A program made the position numbers and the translations under genes. Source: UBA6398 sp963660485 (GTDB lineage Bacteria; Bacteroidota; Bacteroidia; Bacteroidales; Bacteroidaceae). From it: a DNA stretch of 64,000 bases. The notes under the pieces were generated by a model that was not told the origin of the DNA, did no database searches, and worked only from the letters and a program-made list of their open reading frames with translations. This document shows positions 18,628 through 27,923 of the stretch, piece after piece. How positions within the stretch are numbered: the first letter of the stretch is position 1; every line of letters begins with the position of its first letter. Location of the stretch: positions 85,489 to 149,488 of the forward strand of contig CAVKYH010000004.1 of NCBI GenBank assembly GCA_963660485.1, in the 5' to 3' direction.

Positions 18628-18732
18628 TCTCGGTTTATGCAAAAAACGATGTCAGACATAATTCAAACGATGTCAGACATTATTTAAATTATATCAGACA
18701 TTGTTTTTGCAATATCGCATGTAGTAAAAACG
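18628..18732. repeat. 21-bp-register word array, copy 4 (palindromic-word subtype)
   Basis: Words ATGTCAGACAT (18649), ATGTCAGACAT (18670), ATATCAGACAT (18691) and ATATCGCATGT (18712) keep the exact 21-bp register. The spacers are AATTCAAACG, TATTTAAATT and TGTTTTTGCA. It contains no exact AATTTAAATT. The repeated near-palindromic word sets it apart from most copies; copy 10 is its only relative here. It lies between divergent promoters. Confidence 0.85.
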
Positions 18733-18813
18733 GCTTGTAGAAGGTGTGTTTTGGGCAAGGCGACGAAAAAAAAACAGAAAAGCGAATTTTTACGAAAGAA
18801 AAAGCAGGGAAAA

Positions 18814-18845
18814 TTTGGCTGTTTGAAATAAACCCCTTACTTTTG
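18814..18845 (+). promoter_or_regulatory. Promoter of the SRP RNA / tRNA-Thr unit
   Basis: -33 TTTG (18814-18817), a 20-bp spacer, then -7 TACTTTTG (18838-18845) followed by CA. This fits the Bacteroidota consensus closely and lies just upstream of the SRP RNA. Confidence 0.78.
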
Positions 18846-18872
18846 CACCGCATTTCGCAGAAAGCAGCACAC

Positions 18873-18969
18873 GGGTAAGTGCTGCACGGCTAGCTCCCTC
18901 TGAATCCTCCAGGGCGTGATTGCAGCAAAGGTAGGCTGGTTGTAGCGGCGCGATGCAGTGAGCTTACCC
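18873..18969 (+). ncRNA. ffs: Signal recognition particle RNA (small bacterial 4.5S type)
   Basis: About 97 nt. The ends pair as GGGTAAG (18873) with CTTACCC (18963). The apical SRP54-binding domain is recognisable: CAGG, a GTGA tetraloop of GNRA type, then GCAGC-AAAGG, which aligns with the CAGG...GCAGCC-AAGG core of E. coli 4.5S RNA. The RNA scaffolds Ffh and FtsY for co-translational membrane targeting. The mature ends are estimated from the pairing. A tRNA gene begins 4 bp later and shares the promoter. Confidence 0.8.
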
Positions 18970-18973
18970 ACCC

Positions 18974-19047
18974 GCCTCTTTAGCTCAGTTGGCCAGAGCA
19001 CGTGATTTGTAATCTCGGGGTCGTTGGTTCGAATCCGACAAGAGGCT
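18974..19047 (+). tRNA. tRNA-Thr (anticodon UGU)
   Basis: A 74-nt cloverleaf. The acceptor stem pairs GCCTCTT with AAGAGGC; the D-arm has AGCTCAGTTGG; the anticodon loop TTTGTAA carries TGT; the T-arm has GGTTCGAATCC. The discriminator is T and CCA is not encoded. It lies directly behind the SRP RNA. Confidence 0.93.
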
Positions 19048-19058
19048 CAAAACAACGG

Positions 19059-19095
19059 GAAACATCTTCTTGATTTTAGAAGATGTTTCTTTTTT
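19059..19095 (+). terminator. Intrinsic terminator of the SRP RNA/tRNA unit
   Basis: A perfect 12-bp stem, GAAACATCTTCT with AGAAGATGTTTC, a 7-nt loop and a run of six T. Confidence 0.9.
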
Positions 19096-19148
19096 GTTGC
19101 AAATAGGTTTTTCTCTGTAAAACATTTTTCCAATTATCACGATTTTTA

Positions 19149-19156
19149 TACTTTTG
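19149..19156 (+). promoter_or_regulatory. Putative -7 box for the 19.3 kb secreted-protein gene
   Basis: TACTTTTG followed by CA, with a T-rich stretch about 20 bp upstream. It implies a leader of about 150 nt. Confidence 0.5.
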
Positions 19157-19310
19157 CAATAATTCTAAGCTAGAATAGAAGCAAACGCTGCGTGAAAAGC
19201 GGCGAAAGAGCGGTTTTGTTTAATATTTGCGTAAAAAGATTTCTCAAAGCCAAGCTTGAAAACGAGGCGGCGAGGAAAACGCAAAACGAATAATATAAAG
19301 ACACTGGGAA

Positions 19311-22154
19311 ATGAAATTATCGCGTATAATCGTTTCGTTCGCAATATGTTTGCTTACAGGTACTCCTGGGCAGACTCTGCATGCGCAGGTGTTTATTCTG
19401 ACCAACGACCAACAGCTTAGAGATCTTGCCGATTCCCCTGAAAAAGAAATAGATAATACGATAGGCTTCAACAAAAGCAAACTTAGTTTGAAGCAAGCCG
19501 CAGAACAAGCCAAAAACAACCATTCCAGCTATATCACAGTGGCTTTTGACGAATTCTTCCGCCAATATCGCGATGATAAAAACACAGAGCGCAAGCTCAC
19601 TCCCGATATGGACGAATACGTTAATTGCATTGCGAAGATTAGCGACTATATGGGAAAAAACGCCAACGCCGGATTACAATTAAGTCTCCTCAGTCCGCTT
19701 GAACTCGGACAGGCTTATCGCAACCAAACCGGCAATACGGGTAAATGGATAGCCTACAAAGTGGGCGCGCGTAGTGCAAAATCCGGAAAGTTCAGTTTGC
19801 AAATGTGGCAGCAACTCGTGTGGACTAACAATAAAGGCGAAACACCGGTAAAATTACGCTCGGTAAAAGCATACGCTTTCAAGGGAAGCGAACTAAGCCG
19901 CACAAAAATAGCCGTAAATCCCGACGACATTGTGAAACTAAGCAATGTAAAATGGGAAGTAATCGACTCCGTGGGGCATGACTACGGTACAATTCCGCAG
20001 AAACGCCTTAGAATTTTCAGTGAAGGCGACAACGTTTGCCCGGGATACGACAATGTGCTCGTGCTGCTCGAATATGAGACGCAGGAAATAGACTATTTTG
20101 CCGATGATGCCCTTCCGTTCCTGGAAAATCTCCTCAAAAAATATCACGACGCGGGAGTAAACCTGCAATCGCTCTATTGTGATGAAATGCACATACAGCA
20201 AGACTGGATTTATTTCTCACACCACGAAGACGGGCAGTTCAATCAAAGATTCTATACCGAAAGTCTCGGGCGCGAGTTCACTAAAAAAACGGGTATGCCC
20301 TTTGATGAACGCTACATGCTCTATTTTGTGAACCAGCCGCCGATATATAGTCCAAACGCAGACGCAATAATTAATAGGGAGTACGTGCTTGGTGAAAATC
20401 CCGAGGACGTACAGCGCACATATCTCATGCGCGACAATTATTACAGGCTTCTCAATAATCACGTGGTCGACCTTTTTGTTGAGGCAAAGCAATACGGTGA
20501 AAAATTGTTCAATCGCATTTTCCGCACTGGCGCACATTCTTCGTGGGCCGAATCACCTACGATTGACAAATGGATAACTCCGGACGGCCCCAATACTTAT
20601 TACGCAAATTACGAGTACACCCCGAATTATCTTTGGGGCAACACGGTGCATCAAGCTGCGGCTGCATGTTACGATTATTTCAAATGGGGCGAATATCTTC
20701 AGCCCACAGGAAATGATTTCTGCGAATGCGGCTGGCTCGACCGCAATTATTATGGCGCAGCAATGGCTGCATCTATCGGAGTAGTGAACAAAATTCCAAA
20801 TGCATATGCTGCCGCATGGGGAATGCCCAATGCAAGCAATGAAAGACGCATGGCAATTAATTATGCGTATGGTTGTGAACCACCCGAGAACATTCGTCTG
20901 ATAACCGACAACGTGCATCGCGACATTGATGTGCTTATGTTGTATCCAATGAATCTCGTTGCAGTTGACCCACGCTTCGGAAGTTGGCTCACACAATACG
21001 GTTACGCAAATTATCTGACGAACGACATGCTTTTGAAAATGGGCAGCGTAACACCACAAGGCAAGTTAAAAGTAGCGGATAAGGAATATGGTACGCTTGT
21101 CATACTTTTTGAGCCGTTTCCCGAGAAAGAAGAACTCGACTTTATAAAGAAATTTCTCAACGCCGGCGGTAAAGTTCTGTGGCTTGGCACACCTCCGATG
21201 CTCAACAAGGGTGGAGAATCATGCAGCGCGCAATGGCAGGAAATTTTCGGGGCAAGTTATAAATTCCATGTCGATTGCGGCGAAATGGCAAGCGGAAAGA
21301 AAATAGAATTCCAGGGACTTCTTGAAAACGTAGAGCCGCAAGATATCCTCACCGACTATATTGTTGACCATATTTACCCGGTTGAGGCAAAAAACAGCGA
21401 AGTTGTGGCAACCTGCAACGGAGAAGTTATCGGCACGGTGAAGAATTATCCTGGCAATGGCAAAGCTTGTTTCATCGGTTGCCGGTTGCGTGATGACCAA
21501 AGCCGGAGTCTGGGATATGAAACGCGGAATATGTTTGAAGTTCTCAATTCTCTTGGCGCTTATCCCGCAACAGGAACTTACAAGAACGTAAACGATAATC
21601 CCGCTTACCTTTCGCGTACCACCGATTACTTTGTTTCTGCATTCCCCAACGGAACTACGATGATTGTAAACCATTATCGTACGCACGTAGAGACTTGGGA
21701 CGGAAATTTCTCGAGAGATGATGCACGCGATGCCGAGATTCTTAAAAACAATCCCTTGCCTTCGGACACAATAACACTGAAGAATGCGAAAATCAACGGA
21801 CACGACATTACCTACACGGGACGTCTGTCGATGGGTTTCAATATAAAGGACAAAACACTTTGCGCATTCTACGGACAGCAGTGCAACGAAATCATTGCAG
21901 ACGGCAAAAGATACAAATTTGCTGCCGACAAGTTGGACAACATAACGTTCGGGCAAGTAAACGGAAGCAAGACGCATTATATATTATACGCCAGCGGAGC
22001 CGAGACAATAAGTATTCCGGTTCCGGCATGGGCAAGAAGTGCAACTGCAACAGTTGACGGCAAAAACATACCGGTTTCCATAAAAAAATCAACGCTCACG
22101 CTGAAAATCGATAAAGAAAAATACGGACATGCCGTTGACATCAAAATAAATTGA
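19311..22154 (+). CDS. Large secreted putative glycoside hydrolase, family not recognised
   Basis: 947 residues with a signal peptide (cleavage near H-A-Q, residue 26). Residues ~60-560 read like a TIM-barrel glycosidase: C-D-E-M-H with Glu292 at a barrel-strand end, and an Asn/Trp/Tyr-rich run (W-G-N-T-V-H-Q-A-A-A-A) further on. Residues ~590-720 look like a class I GATase-type domain (L-V-I-L-F-E-P-F-P, G-G-K-V-L-W-L-G), as in GH42 trimerisation domains. A C-terminal beta-sandwich ends in an immunoglobulin-like strand pattern. The order resembles GH42-like enzymes, but I cannot assign a family or sugar. It precedes a FAS1 lipoprotein by 36 bp. Confidence 0.65.
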   Translation: MKLSRIIVSFAICLLTGTPGQTLHAQVFILTNDQQLRDLADSPEKEIDNTIGFNKSKLSLKQAAEQAKNNHSSYITVAFDEFFRQYRDDKNTERKLTPDMDEYVNCIAKISDYMGKNANAGLQLSLLSPLELGQAYRNQTGNTGKWIAYKVGARSAKSGKFSLQMWQQLVWTNNKGETPVKLRSVKAYAFKGSELSRTKIAVNPDDIVKLSNVKWEVIDSVGHDYGTIPQKRLRIFSEGDNVCPGYDNVLVLLEYETQEIDYFADDALPFLENLLKKYHDAGVNLQSLYCDEMHIQQDWIYFSHHEDGQFNQRFYTESLGREFTKKTGMPFDERYMLYFVNQPPIYSPNADAIINREYVLGENPEDVQRTYLMRDNYYRLLNNHVVDLFVEAKQYGEKLFNRIFRTGAHSSWAESPTIDKWITPDGPNTYYANYEYTPNYLWGNTVHQAAAACYDYFKWGEYLQPTGNDFCECGWLDRNYYGAAMAASIGVVNKIPNAYAAAWGMPNASNERRMAINYAYGCEPPENIRLITDNVHRDIDVLMLYPMNLVAVDPRFGSWLTQYGYANYLTNDMLLKMGSVTPQGKLKVADKEYGTLVILFEPFPEKEELDFIKKFLNAGGKVLWLGTPPMLNKGGESCSAQWQEIFGASYKFHVDCGEMASGKKIEFQGLLENVEPQDILTDYIVDHIYPVEAKNSEVVATCNGEVIGTVKNYPGNGKACFIGCRLRDDQSRSLGYETRNMFEVLNSLGAYPATGTYKNVNDNPAYLSRTTDYFVSAFPNGTTMIVNHYRTHVETWDGNFSRDDARDAEILKNNPLPSDTITLKNAKINGHDITYTGRLSMGFNIKDKTLCAFYGQQCNEIIADGKRYKFAADKLDNITFGQVNGSKTHYILYASGAETISIPVPAWARSATATVDGKNIPVSIKKSTLTLKIDKEKYGHAVDIKIN

Positions 22155-22190
22155 ACAAGCAATATATTAACACCCTAATCCACATAGAGT

Positions 22191-24242
22191 ATGAAGTGTA
22201 CAAAACTATTAAGAAAGAGGCTATTTTGGGGCATAACTTCCTTGATTGCCGTAATGGGTCTTTGGAGTTGTTCCGACAGCATCGATTCCTCTAATCTTTA
22301 TGTTTTTCAAGGCGAGACTATTTCCTCGTATCTTGAAAGCACCGAAGGTTACGGAATGTTCCACAAACTCTCGCAGCGTGTAAAGACCGGACGCAAAACC
22401 GATTCGCGCATATCTGCTTTGCTTGCTGCCCGAGGAAACTATACGGTGTTTGCGCCGAGCGATAAAGCCATACAGACTTTTATCGACTCTGTGTATGAGC
22501 AAAAAGACTACAATCTTGACAGCATTACCTACGAAATGGCTGAATATATCGTGAGAAACGCCATTATCGATCACCAAAACTCCAGCGCTCTCAAGACAAC
22601 CGAATTCATTATCGGCGCATTGGAAACGATGAGTATGGACGACCGTTACATTATGATTTCGTTTGATACCATCAATTCCAAAACCGTGATTCTTGTCAAC
22701 GAAAAGTCGGTAATCGAGAATCCCGACGTAGAGTGTAGCAACGGATACATTCATGGTGTTGACAGGGTATTGCAGCCGTCGAACGACAAGCTTCCCGATC
22801 TTATCAAGGCGGCAACTAATATGAGAATATTCAGCCGTCTGCTCGAAGAGACGGGCTTTGCCGACTCTATGAACACGGTTCGCGATGAAGACTACGAAGT
22901 AAATCACGCCGAATACGGATATAATCTCAACAAAAACGCCACTCTGGCGAATCCTACACATAGATATTATGGCTATACAGCCTTTGTGGAAACCGACAGT
23001 GTGTTCCAGGCTGCATGGGGAGTGAGTGCGCCCGAATACAAAAGCGATGTGTTCGTAAATTGGCAGAGCATTCTCTCGGTCATAAAGGAGCAATGCCAAA
23101 AGGCATACCCACATGCTACGGCCGAAGACCTTAAAGATCCTAACAATGCCGTACATCAATTTGTGGCATACCACCTTGTTCCGGCGCGTATGAGTTGGGA
23201 AAAAATGGTGATTCACCATCTTGAAATGGGTTACGCGTATAACAACCCGAACAGTCTCACCATCGATTGCCACGAATACTATGAAACGATGGGCGGATAC
23301 CGTCGTTTGATGAAGATAACCGAGGGACGCCAAACCGACGGCAAGCGAATCAACCGCCATTGCACTTACGACCGCGATACATACGATGAAGTTACGGTTG
23401 ATCGCCTTGGCGTGAAAATTCAGCCTGACAACGGCAAGGTTGCAAACAATGCTCTCAACGGTTTCTACTATCCCATTGACGAAATACTCCTTTACGACGA
23501 CGATGTGCCAAACGTTGTACTCAACGATCGCCTTCGCTGGGATTTCTCGTCTCTTTTCTCCGAACTTATCACCAATGGTCTGCGCCGCGTGAAAGACGCC
23601 AACCAGCACGCCATACCTAATGATTATTTCGAACGTATGAAGGTTTCCGACGAAAGTTGGATTGTTTACCTCCCTTACTATGGTGGTTCGAGTATGTGTA
23701 ACTATCAGGCAGACGAGTTTAACATTCGCGGGCAGTATGATCTTACTGTAAGACTCCCGCCAGTGCCTATAGAAGGTACATGGCAGTTCCGCATTTGCGC
23801 GCCGTGCAACTCAGGCTTCGGTATGGCGCAGTTCTATATAGGTAAAGACCCAAACAATCTCCAGGCAATTGGTTTGCCGGTCGACTTGCGCCTTTCGCTT
23901 TCGAATCCTAGCATTGGTTGGGAAGAAGATAACGAGGACGAAGAAATCACTCGCCAGATCGACAAGAACATGCTCAACCATAGTTACATGAAACCGCCAC
24001 GCCACGACGGTATATCCCGCAATGGCGCACCGGTAACCGAGTCTATGCGAAACTCCACCACATATCGTGCAAACTTGCGTGTGCGCAAGATTGTATGGAC
24101 TGGTAATATGAAACCAGACGACACCGTATATTTGCGCATCAAGTCGGTATTGACCAACCCGTTTGCCTGCTTCTTGCTCGACTATATGGAATGGGTTCCG
24201 AAGAATGTGTACAACGGCGTGGAAGAAGAGGACCAGTGGTAA
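22191..24242 (+). CDS. FAS1 (fasciclin) domain lipoprotein
   Basis: 683 residues. The lipobox is L-W-S-C with Cys27. The first FAS1 domain spans ~40-200 with the typical Y-T-V-F-A-P-S-D-K-A motif near 83 and N-G-Y-I-H-G-V-D-R-V-L near 184. A second, longer FAS1-like domain follows (~205-430: H-Q-F-V-A-Y-H-L-V-P and N-G-F-Y-Y-P-I-D-E-I-L-L). The last ~220 residues form a beta-rich region with no recognised family. FAS1 lipoproteins of Bacteroidota are often glycan-binding or adhesive surface proteins near Sus-like systems. No SusD-like protein is present here. Probably co-transcribed with the putative hydrolase. Confidence 0.8.
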   Translation: MKCTKLLRKRLFWGITSLIAVMGLWSCSDSIDSSNLYVFQGETISSYLESTEGYGMFHKLSQRVKTGRKTDSRISALLAARGNYTVFAPSDKAIQTFIDSVYEQKDYNLDSITYEMAEYIVRNAIIDHQNSSALKTTEFIIGALETMSMDDRYIMISFDTINSKTVILVNEKSVIENPDVECSNGYIHGVDRVLQPSNDKLPDLIKAATNMRIFSRLLEETGFADSMNTVRDEDYEVNHAEYGYNLNKNATLANPTHRYYGYTAFVETDSVFQAAWGVSAPEYKSDVFVNWQSILSVIKEQCQKAYPHATAEDLKDPNNAVHQFVAYHLVPARMSWEKMVIHHLEMGYAYNNPNSLTIDCHEYYETMGGYRRLMKITEGRQTDGKRINRHCTYDRDTYDEVTVDRLGVKIQPDNGKVANNALNGFYYPIDEILLYDDDVPNVVLNDRLRWDFSSLFSELITNGLRRVKDANQHAIPNDYFERMKVSDESWIVYLPYYGGSSMCNYQADEFNIRGQYDLTVRLPPVPIEGTWQFRICAPCNSGFGMAQFYIGKDPNNLQAIGLPVDLRLSLSNPSIGWEEDNEDEEITRQIDKNMLNHSYMKPPRHDGISRNGAPVTESMRNSTTYRANLRVRKIVWTGNMKPDDTVYLRIKSVLTNPFACFLLDYMEWVPKNVYNGVEEEDQW

Positions 24243-24272
24243 ACCCTCTGCTTAGCCGCTAAAATATAAGGT

Positions 24273-24305
24273 ATCCCGGCACAAATATGTGCCGGGATTC
24301 TTTTG
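24273..24305 (+). terminator. Intrinsic terminator after the FAS1 lipoprotein
   Basis: A perfect 11-bp stem, ATCCCGGCACA with TGTGCCGGGAT, an AATA loop and a TCTTTTG tail. Confidence 0.88.
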
Positions 24306-24362
24306 TTGAATACGGAGGGTTGGGGTGCAAGTTCCGAGATGTTTTGACCCTCGTTTTGAGCA

Positions 24363-24498
24363 CAGAAAACCTACATGCGTTGTCGTGAAAACTCCGGGCC
24401 ACCAAATTTAAATTACATGGCCCGGAATTTAAATTAGATGCCTTGGAGTTTTTACGAGATGCGGAGGCCGTAAAACGAGATGCGGAACTATGTTTTTT
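24363..24498. repeat. 21-bp-register word array, copy 5
   Basis: Core words CCGGGCCACCA (24394), ACATGGCCCGG (24415) and AGATGCCTTGG (24436) are joined by two AATTTAAATT spacers. The left outer word is ACATGCGTTGT (24373). The right side has two more words in register, AGATGCGGAGG (24457) and AGATGCGGAAC (24478), separated by CCGTAAAACG. At least six words keep the 21-bp step. Confidence 0.92.
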
Positions 24499-24713
24499 GT
24501 GAACGATAGGGGATATCAGAAGCTGTGGGGACGTTGCCGGAAATCCGTCGGTAAAAAAATGTAAACAGTAGATATTATATTATAATATGTCGATAAATGG
24601 AAATGGGCGGTTAAACCTTGAAGTATTTTTCACGTCAAAATATCAACGAATTAGAAACGTCGGTTCTACAATGCCGTTAGGCCGCAATTTTATCATAGAA
24701 AACTAACAGGAAC

Positions 24714-27650
24714 ATGAAAAGATTTTTGATTTTGCCGTTGCTGGTTTGCCTTTGTGCCATTACAGCCAATGCGCAGTACACCATTTCGGGAAAAGTAACC
24801 GAGAAATCAGACGGAGCAGCCATTGAACTTGCCACAGTACAGCTTCTCAATAAGGATTCATCGTTTGTAAACGGTGTGAACTCCTCAAAAAACGGTACGT
24901 TCTCGCTCAGTGTGAAGAAAGCAGGCAGTTATCTCGTGAAAATCTCGTTCGTGGGCTATAATGCAGTGTATCGCAACGCTGTGGTAAGCAAGAACAATCC
25001 CGAAGTAAAGCTCGGCGCAATTGCTCTCGGCACTAACGAAGTGGCGCTGAAAGGAACTGTGGTTACGGCTAAGGCTGCAAAGGTGGAAATGAAAGCCGAT
25101 ACTTTTCAGTACAACGCATCGGCCTATCGCGTTCCCGTGGGGTCGACACTCGAAAATCTCGTGGAGCAACTCCCGGGTGCGGAGGTGAGCGACGACGGTA
25201 CCATTAAAATCAACGGCAAAACTGTGAAGCAAATTCTTATGAACGGCAAGGATTTCTTTAAAGGCGATACAAAGATTGCCATGAAGAACCTTCCTACGGA
25301 ACTTGTCTCAAGTATAAAAGCCTATGACAAGAAGAGCGACTACACCAAGCAGACCGGAATCGACGACGGCAACGAAGAAACCGTGCTCGACGTAGGGCTG
25401 AAAAAAGAACTCAAGGAAAGTTGGGTGAGCAACATACAGGGCGGCTACGGAAGCAAGGACCGCTACAACGCCGACATATTCGTGAACCGCTATACCGACA
25501 ATGACCACGAAACAGTGTTCGGCAATGCAAACAATGCCGGCGACCGGCATTTCGGCCCGGGACGTGGCGGCGGCAGCGGGCTTACGGCCAACAAAAGCGC
25601 TGGCTTCGATGCCGGCTGGGACAACGGCAAGAAAGAAAACGAAGCCGGACGCCTCGAACTCAACGGCAACATGCGCTGGAGTCATAGCGCAAGCGATAGA
25701 CAAAACCGCACAAGTTCCGAAACATTCCTCAACTCAGGCAATTCTTCTTCGTTCTCAAACTCAAAAAGTCAGAACTATTCCCACAGTACAAACTTCAATT
25801 CTCGCCTGTGGCTGAAATGGAATCCCGACAGTATGACAACGGTAATGTTCGCTCCCAACTATTCCCACAGCGAATCGTCAAACTGGAGCCAAAGCCGCAC
25901 AGCAACTTTCAATAGCGACCCCTACGCAATAGCAGGTATAACCGATCCGCTCGAATCTCTGTTCAGCGACAGCATTTCCTCGCTTCGCGATATCGCGGTA
26001 AACACCAACCATCGCATCACAATGGGAAACAGCACAAGCAACTCGGCAGACTATTGGGCTATGATAGTAAGGAAACTCAACAGCAAGGGACGAAACATCT
26101 CCATTAGCTCAAACGGTAACTGGGGCAAATCGAAGAGTGTGAGTTTCTCCCGCTCGGATATAAACTATTTCCAAACCGAGGCAGCCAACAGGAATACTTT
26201 TACAAATCAATACAACTATAATCCGTCGGAAAACTGGGGATTAAGCGGCCGATTGAGTTATAGCGAGCCTATTGTGAAGAATCTTTTTGCCCAGGCAAGC
26301 TATGAATACTCTTACTCCTATTCCAATTCCGACCGTTCGCTATATCAACTCGATTCGCTCTCGGGCTGGAGAGACATGTACTCACCTGCAATAGGCAAAC
26401 TGCCTACAAGCGCCGATTCTTTGCGCATGACGCTCAACACAAGAAACAGCCAATACGCAACATATAAGAACTATACGCACAAGATGTCTGTCGGAGTGCG
26501 CTACAACTCGAAGAATCTTAATTTCCATGCCGCAGTAGATTTCAATCCGCAGCGCACAAAACTGGAATATCAAAAGGATAAACTCGACACCGTGGTAACG
26601 CGCAACGTTTTCAACGTATCCCCGAACATCAGAATGCGCTACAAAATTTCGCAGACTTCGCAACTCGACATACGGTATCGCGGCTCGTCTTCACAGCCTT
26701 CGATGACAGACCTCTTAGATGTAACCGACGATTCAAATCCTCTCTACATATCAAAAGGAAATCCCGGTTTGAAACCATCGTGGAACAACTATTTTGAAAT
26801 GTTCTACAATAACTATCTTCCGAAGTCGCAGACAGGTTGGATGACACGCCTTACTTTCAACCAGACGTCAAACAGCATAAGCAATGCAATGCATTATGAC
26901 GAGACTACGGGCGTTCGCACCACGCGTCCGGAGAATATCAACGGAAATTGGGACGCTAACGGCGATTTTATGTTCAATACCTCGTTCGGCAAAGACAAGA
27001 GCTGGACGATAGGAACCTTTACCGGCGTGAGCTACTCAAACAACGTGGGATATGTAAGCACCGGAAACGACACTACAAGCAGCAAAAACACAACGAAAAA
27101 CCTTAACCTTCGCGAGCACATGCGTCTTACTTATCGTACAGGGCTTTTCGAATTCGGTCTAAGGGGTGGCGTGAATTATCAACACGCGCGAAACGAACTG
27201 CAGTCGAATGCAAATCTCGATACATGGAATTTCAACTACGGCGGAGAGGTTAACGTTACTTTTTCCTGGAACATGCAACTTTCTACAGACCTTCGTATGA
27301 ATTCGAGAAGGGGTTATTCCGACAATTCAATGAATACCAACGAGTTGATATGGAACGCGCAATTGGCGCAAAGCTTCCTCAAAGGAAATGCAGCCACTCT
27401 CTCGGTGCAGTTCTACGACATTCTCCATAACCAGAGCAATGTGTCGCGTTCGATAACGGCGCAGATGCGTTCCGACTCGTGGAACAACAGTATCAACTCC
27501 TATTTCATGGTAAACTTTATCTATCGCCTGAATATTTTTGGCGGCAAGAACAATAACGGAGGCCAGGATGGCGGTCAGAGAATGGGCGGTCCGGGCAGAG
27601 GACCAGGTGGAGGCGGTTTCTCGCGCGGCGGAGGAATGAGAAGACGGTAA
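24714..27650 (+). CDS. TonB-dependent-receptor-like outer membrane beta-barrel protein
   Basis: 978 residues. Signal peptide of 20 residues (A-N-A then Q). Residues ~21-105 form a carboxypeptidase-regulatory-like beta-sandwich (I-S-G-K-V-T...L-A-T-V-Q-L). Residues ~125-225 form a plug-like region (L-E-N-L-V-E-Q-L-P-G and I-N-G-K-T-V-K). The rest is a barrel of alternating aromatic strands of the OMP_b-brl type. There is no obvious TonB box, and the protein ends in a Gly/Arg-rich tail rather than the usual aromatic terminal residue. No SusD partner is adjacent, so a generic uptake or envelope role is all that can be said. Confidence 0.82.
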   Translation: MKRFLILPLLVCLCAITANAQYTISGKVTEKSDGAAIELATVQLLNKDSSFVNGVNSSKNGTFSLSVKKAGSYLVKISFVGYNAVYRNAVVSKNNPEVKLGAIALGTNEVALKGTVVTAKAAKVEMKADTFQYNASAYRVPVGSTLENLVEQLPGAEVSDDGTIKINGKTVKQILMNGKDFFKGDTKIAMKNLPTELVSSIKAYDKKSDYTKQTGIDDGNEETVLDVGLKKELKESWVSNIQGGYGSKDRYNADIFVNRYTDNDHETVFGNANNAGDRHFGPGRGGGSGLTANKSAGFDAGWDNGKKENEAGRLELNGNMRWSHSASDRQNRTSSETFLNSGNSSSFSNSKSQNYSHSTNFNSRLWLKWNPDSMTTVMFAPNYSHSESSNWSQSRTATFNSDPYAIAGITDPLESLFSDSISSLRDIAVNTNHRITMGNSTSNSADYWAMIVRKLNSKGRNISISSNGNWGKSKSVSFSRSDINYFQTEAANRNTFTNQYNYNPSENWGLSGRLSYSEPIVKNLFAQASYEYSYSYSNSDRSLYQLDSLSGWRDMYSPAIGKLPTSADSLRMTLNTRNSQYATYKNYTHKMSVGVRYNSKNLNFHAAVDFNPQRTKLEYQKDKLDTVVTRNVFNVSPNIRMRYKISQTSQLDIRYRGSSSQPSMTDLLDVTDDSNPLYISKGNPGLKPSWNNYFEMFYNNYLPKSQTGWMTRLTFNQTSNSISNAMHYDETTGVRTTRPENINGNWDANGDFMFNTSFGKDKSWTIGTFTGVSYSNNVGYVSTGNDTTSSKNTTKNLNLREHMRLTYRTGLFEFGLRGGVNYQHARNELQSNANLDTWNFNYGGEVNVTFSWNMQLSTDLRMNSRRGYSDNSMNTNELIWNAQLAQSFLKGNAATLSVQFYDILHNQSNVSRSITAQMRSDSWNNSINSYFMVNFIYRLNIFGGKNNNGGQDGGQRMGGPGRGPGGGGFSRGGGMRRR

Positions 27651-27813
27651 GTTTTCCGGCGTGTCATGGTTCTCGCAAAAAGTTCCACCGACATGCTGCT
27701 TCTCCCGAGGGACACTTGGCTTACAGCAAGGCAAACCTTTGAAACGATATAGCCTTTTACTGCGAGATATACTACAATAATTCATTTCAAATACCTTTTA
27801 TAGCATTTTCTGG

Positions 27814-27850
27814 GCGCTGGCAGTTGTGAAACTCCCGGCGCTTTTTTCTT
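27814..27850 (+). terminator. Intrinsic terminator after the outer-membrane barrel gene
   Basis: A stem of GCGCTGG with CCCGGCGC (one G-U), a C-C mismatch, then AGTT with AACT and a GTGA loop. A run of six T follows. Confidence 0.8.
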
Positions 27851-27910
27851 GATGTGCGAAAAAAATGAAATATTTTAAGAGTTTTTTATTCTCCGATTTA
27901 TAAAAATAGT

Positions 27911-27918
27911 TATATTTG
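27911..27918 (+). promoter_or_regulatory. Putative -7 box of a candidate small RNA
   Basis: TATATTTG followed by CA. The nearest gene start lies about 300 bp away and has its own promoter, so this box probably serves a non-coding transcript. Confidence 0.5.
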
Positions 27919-27923
27919 CATTG

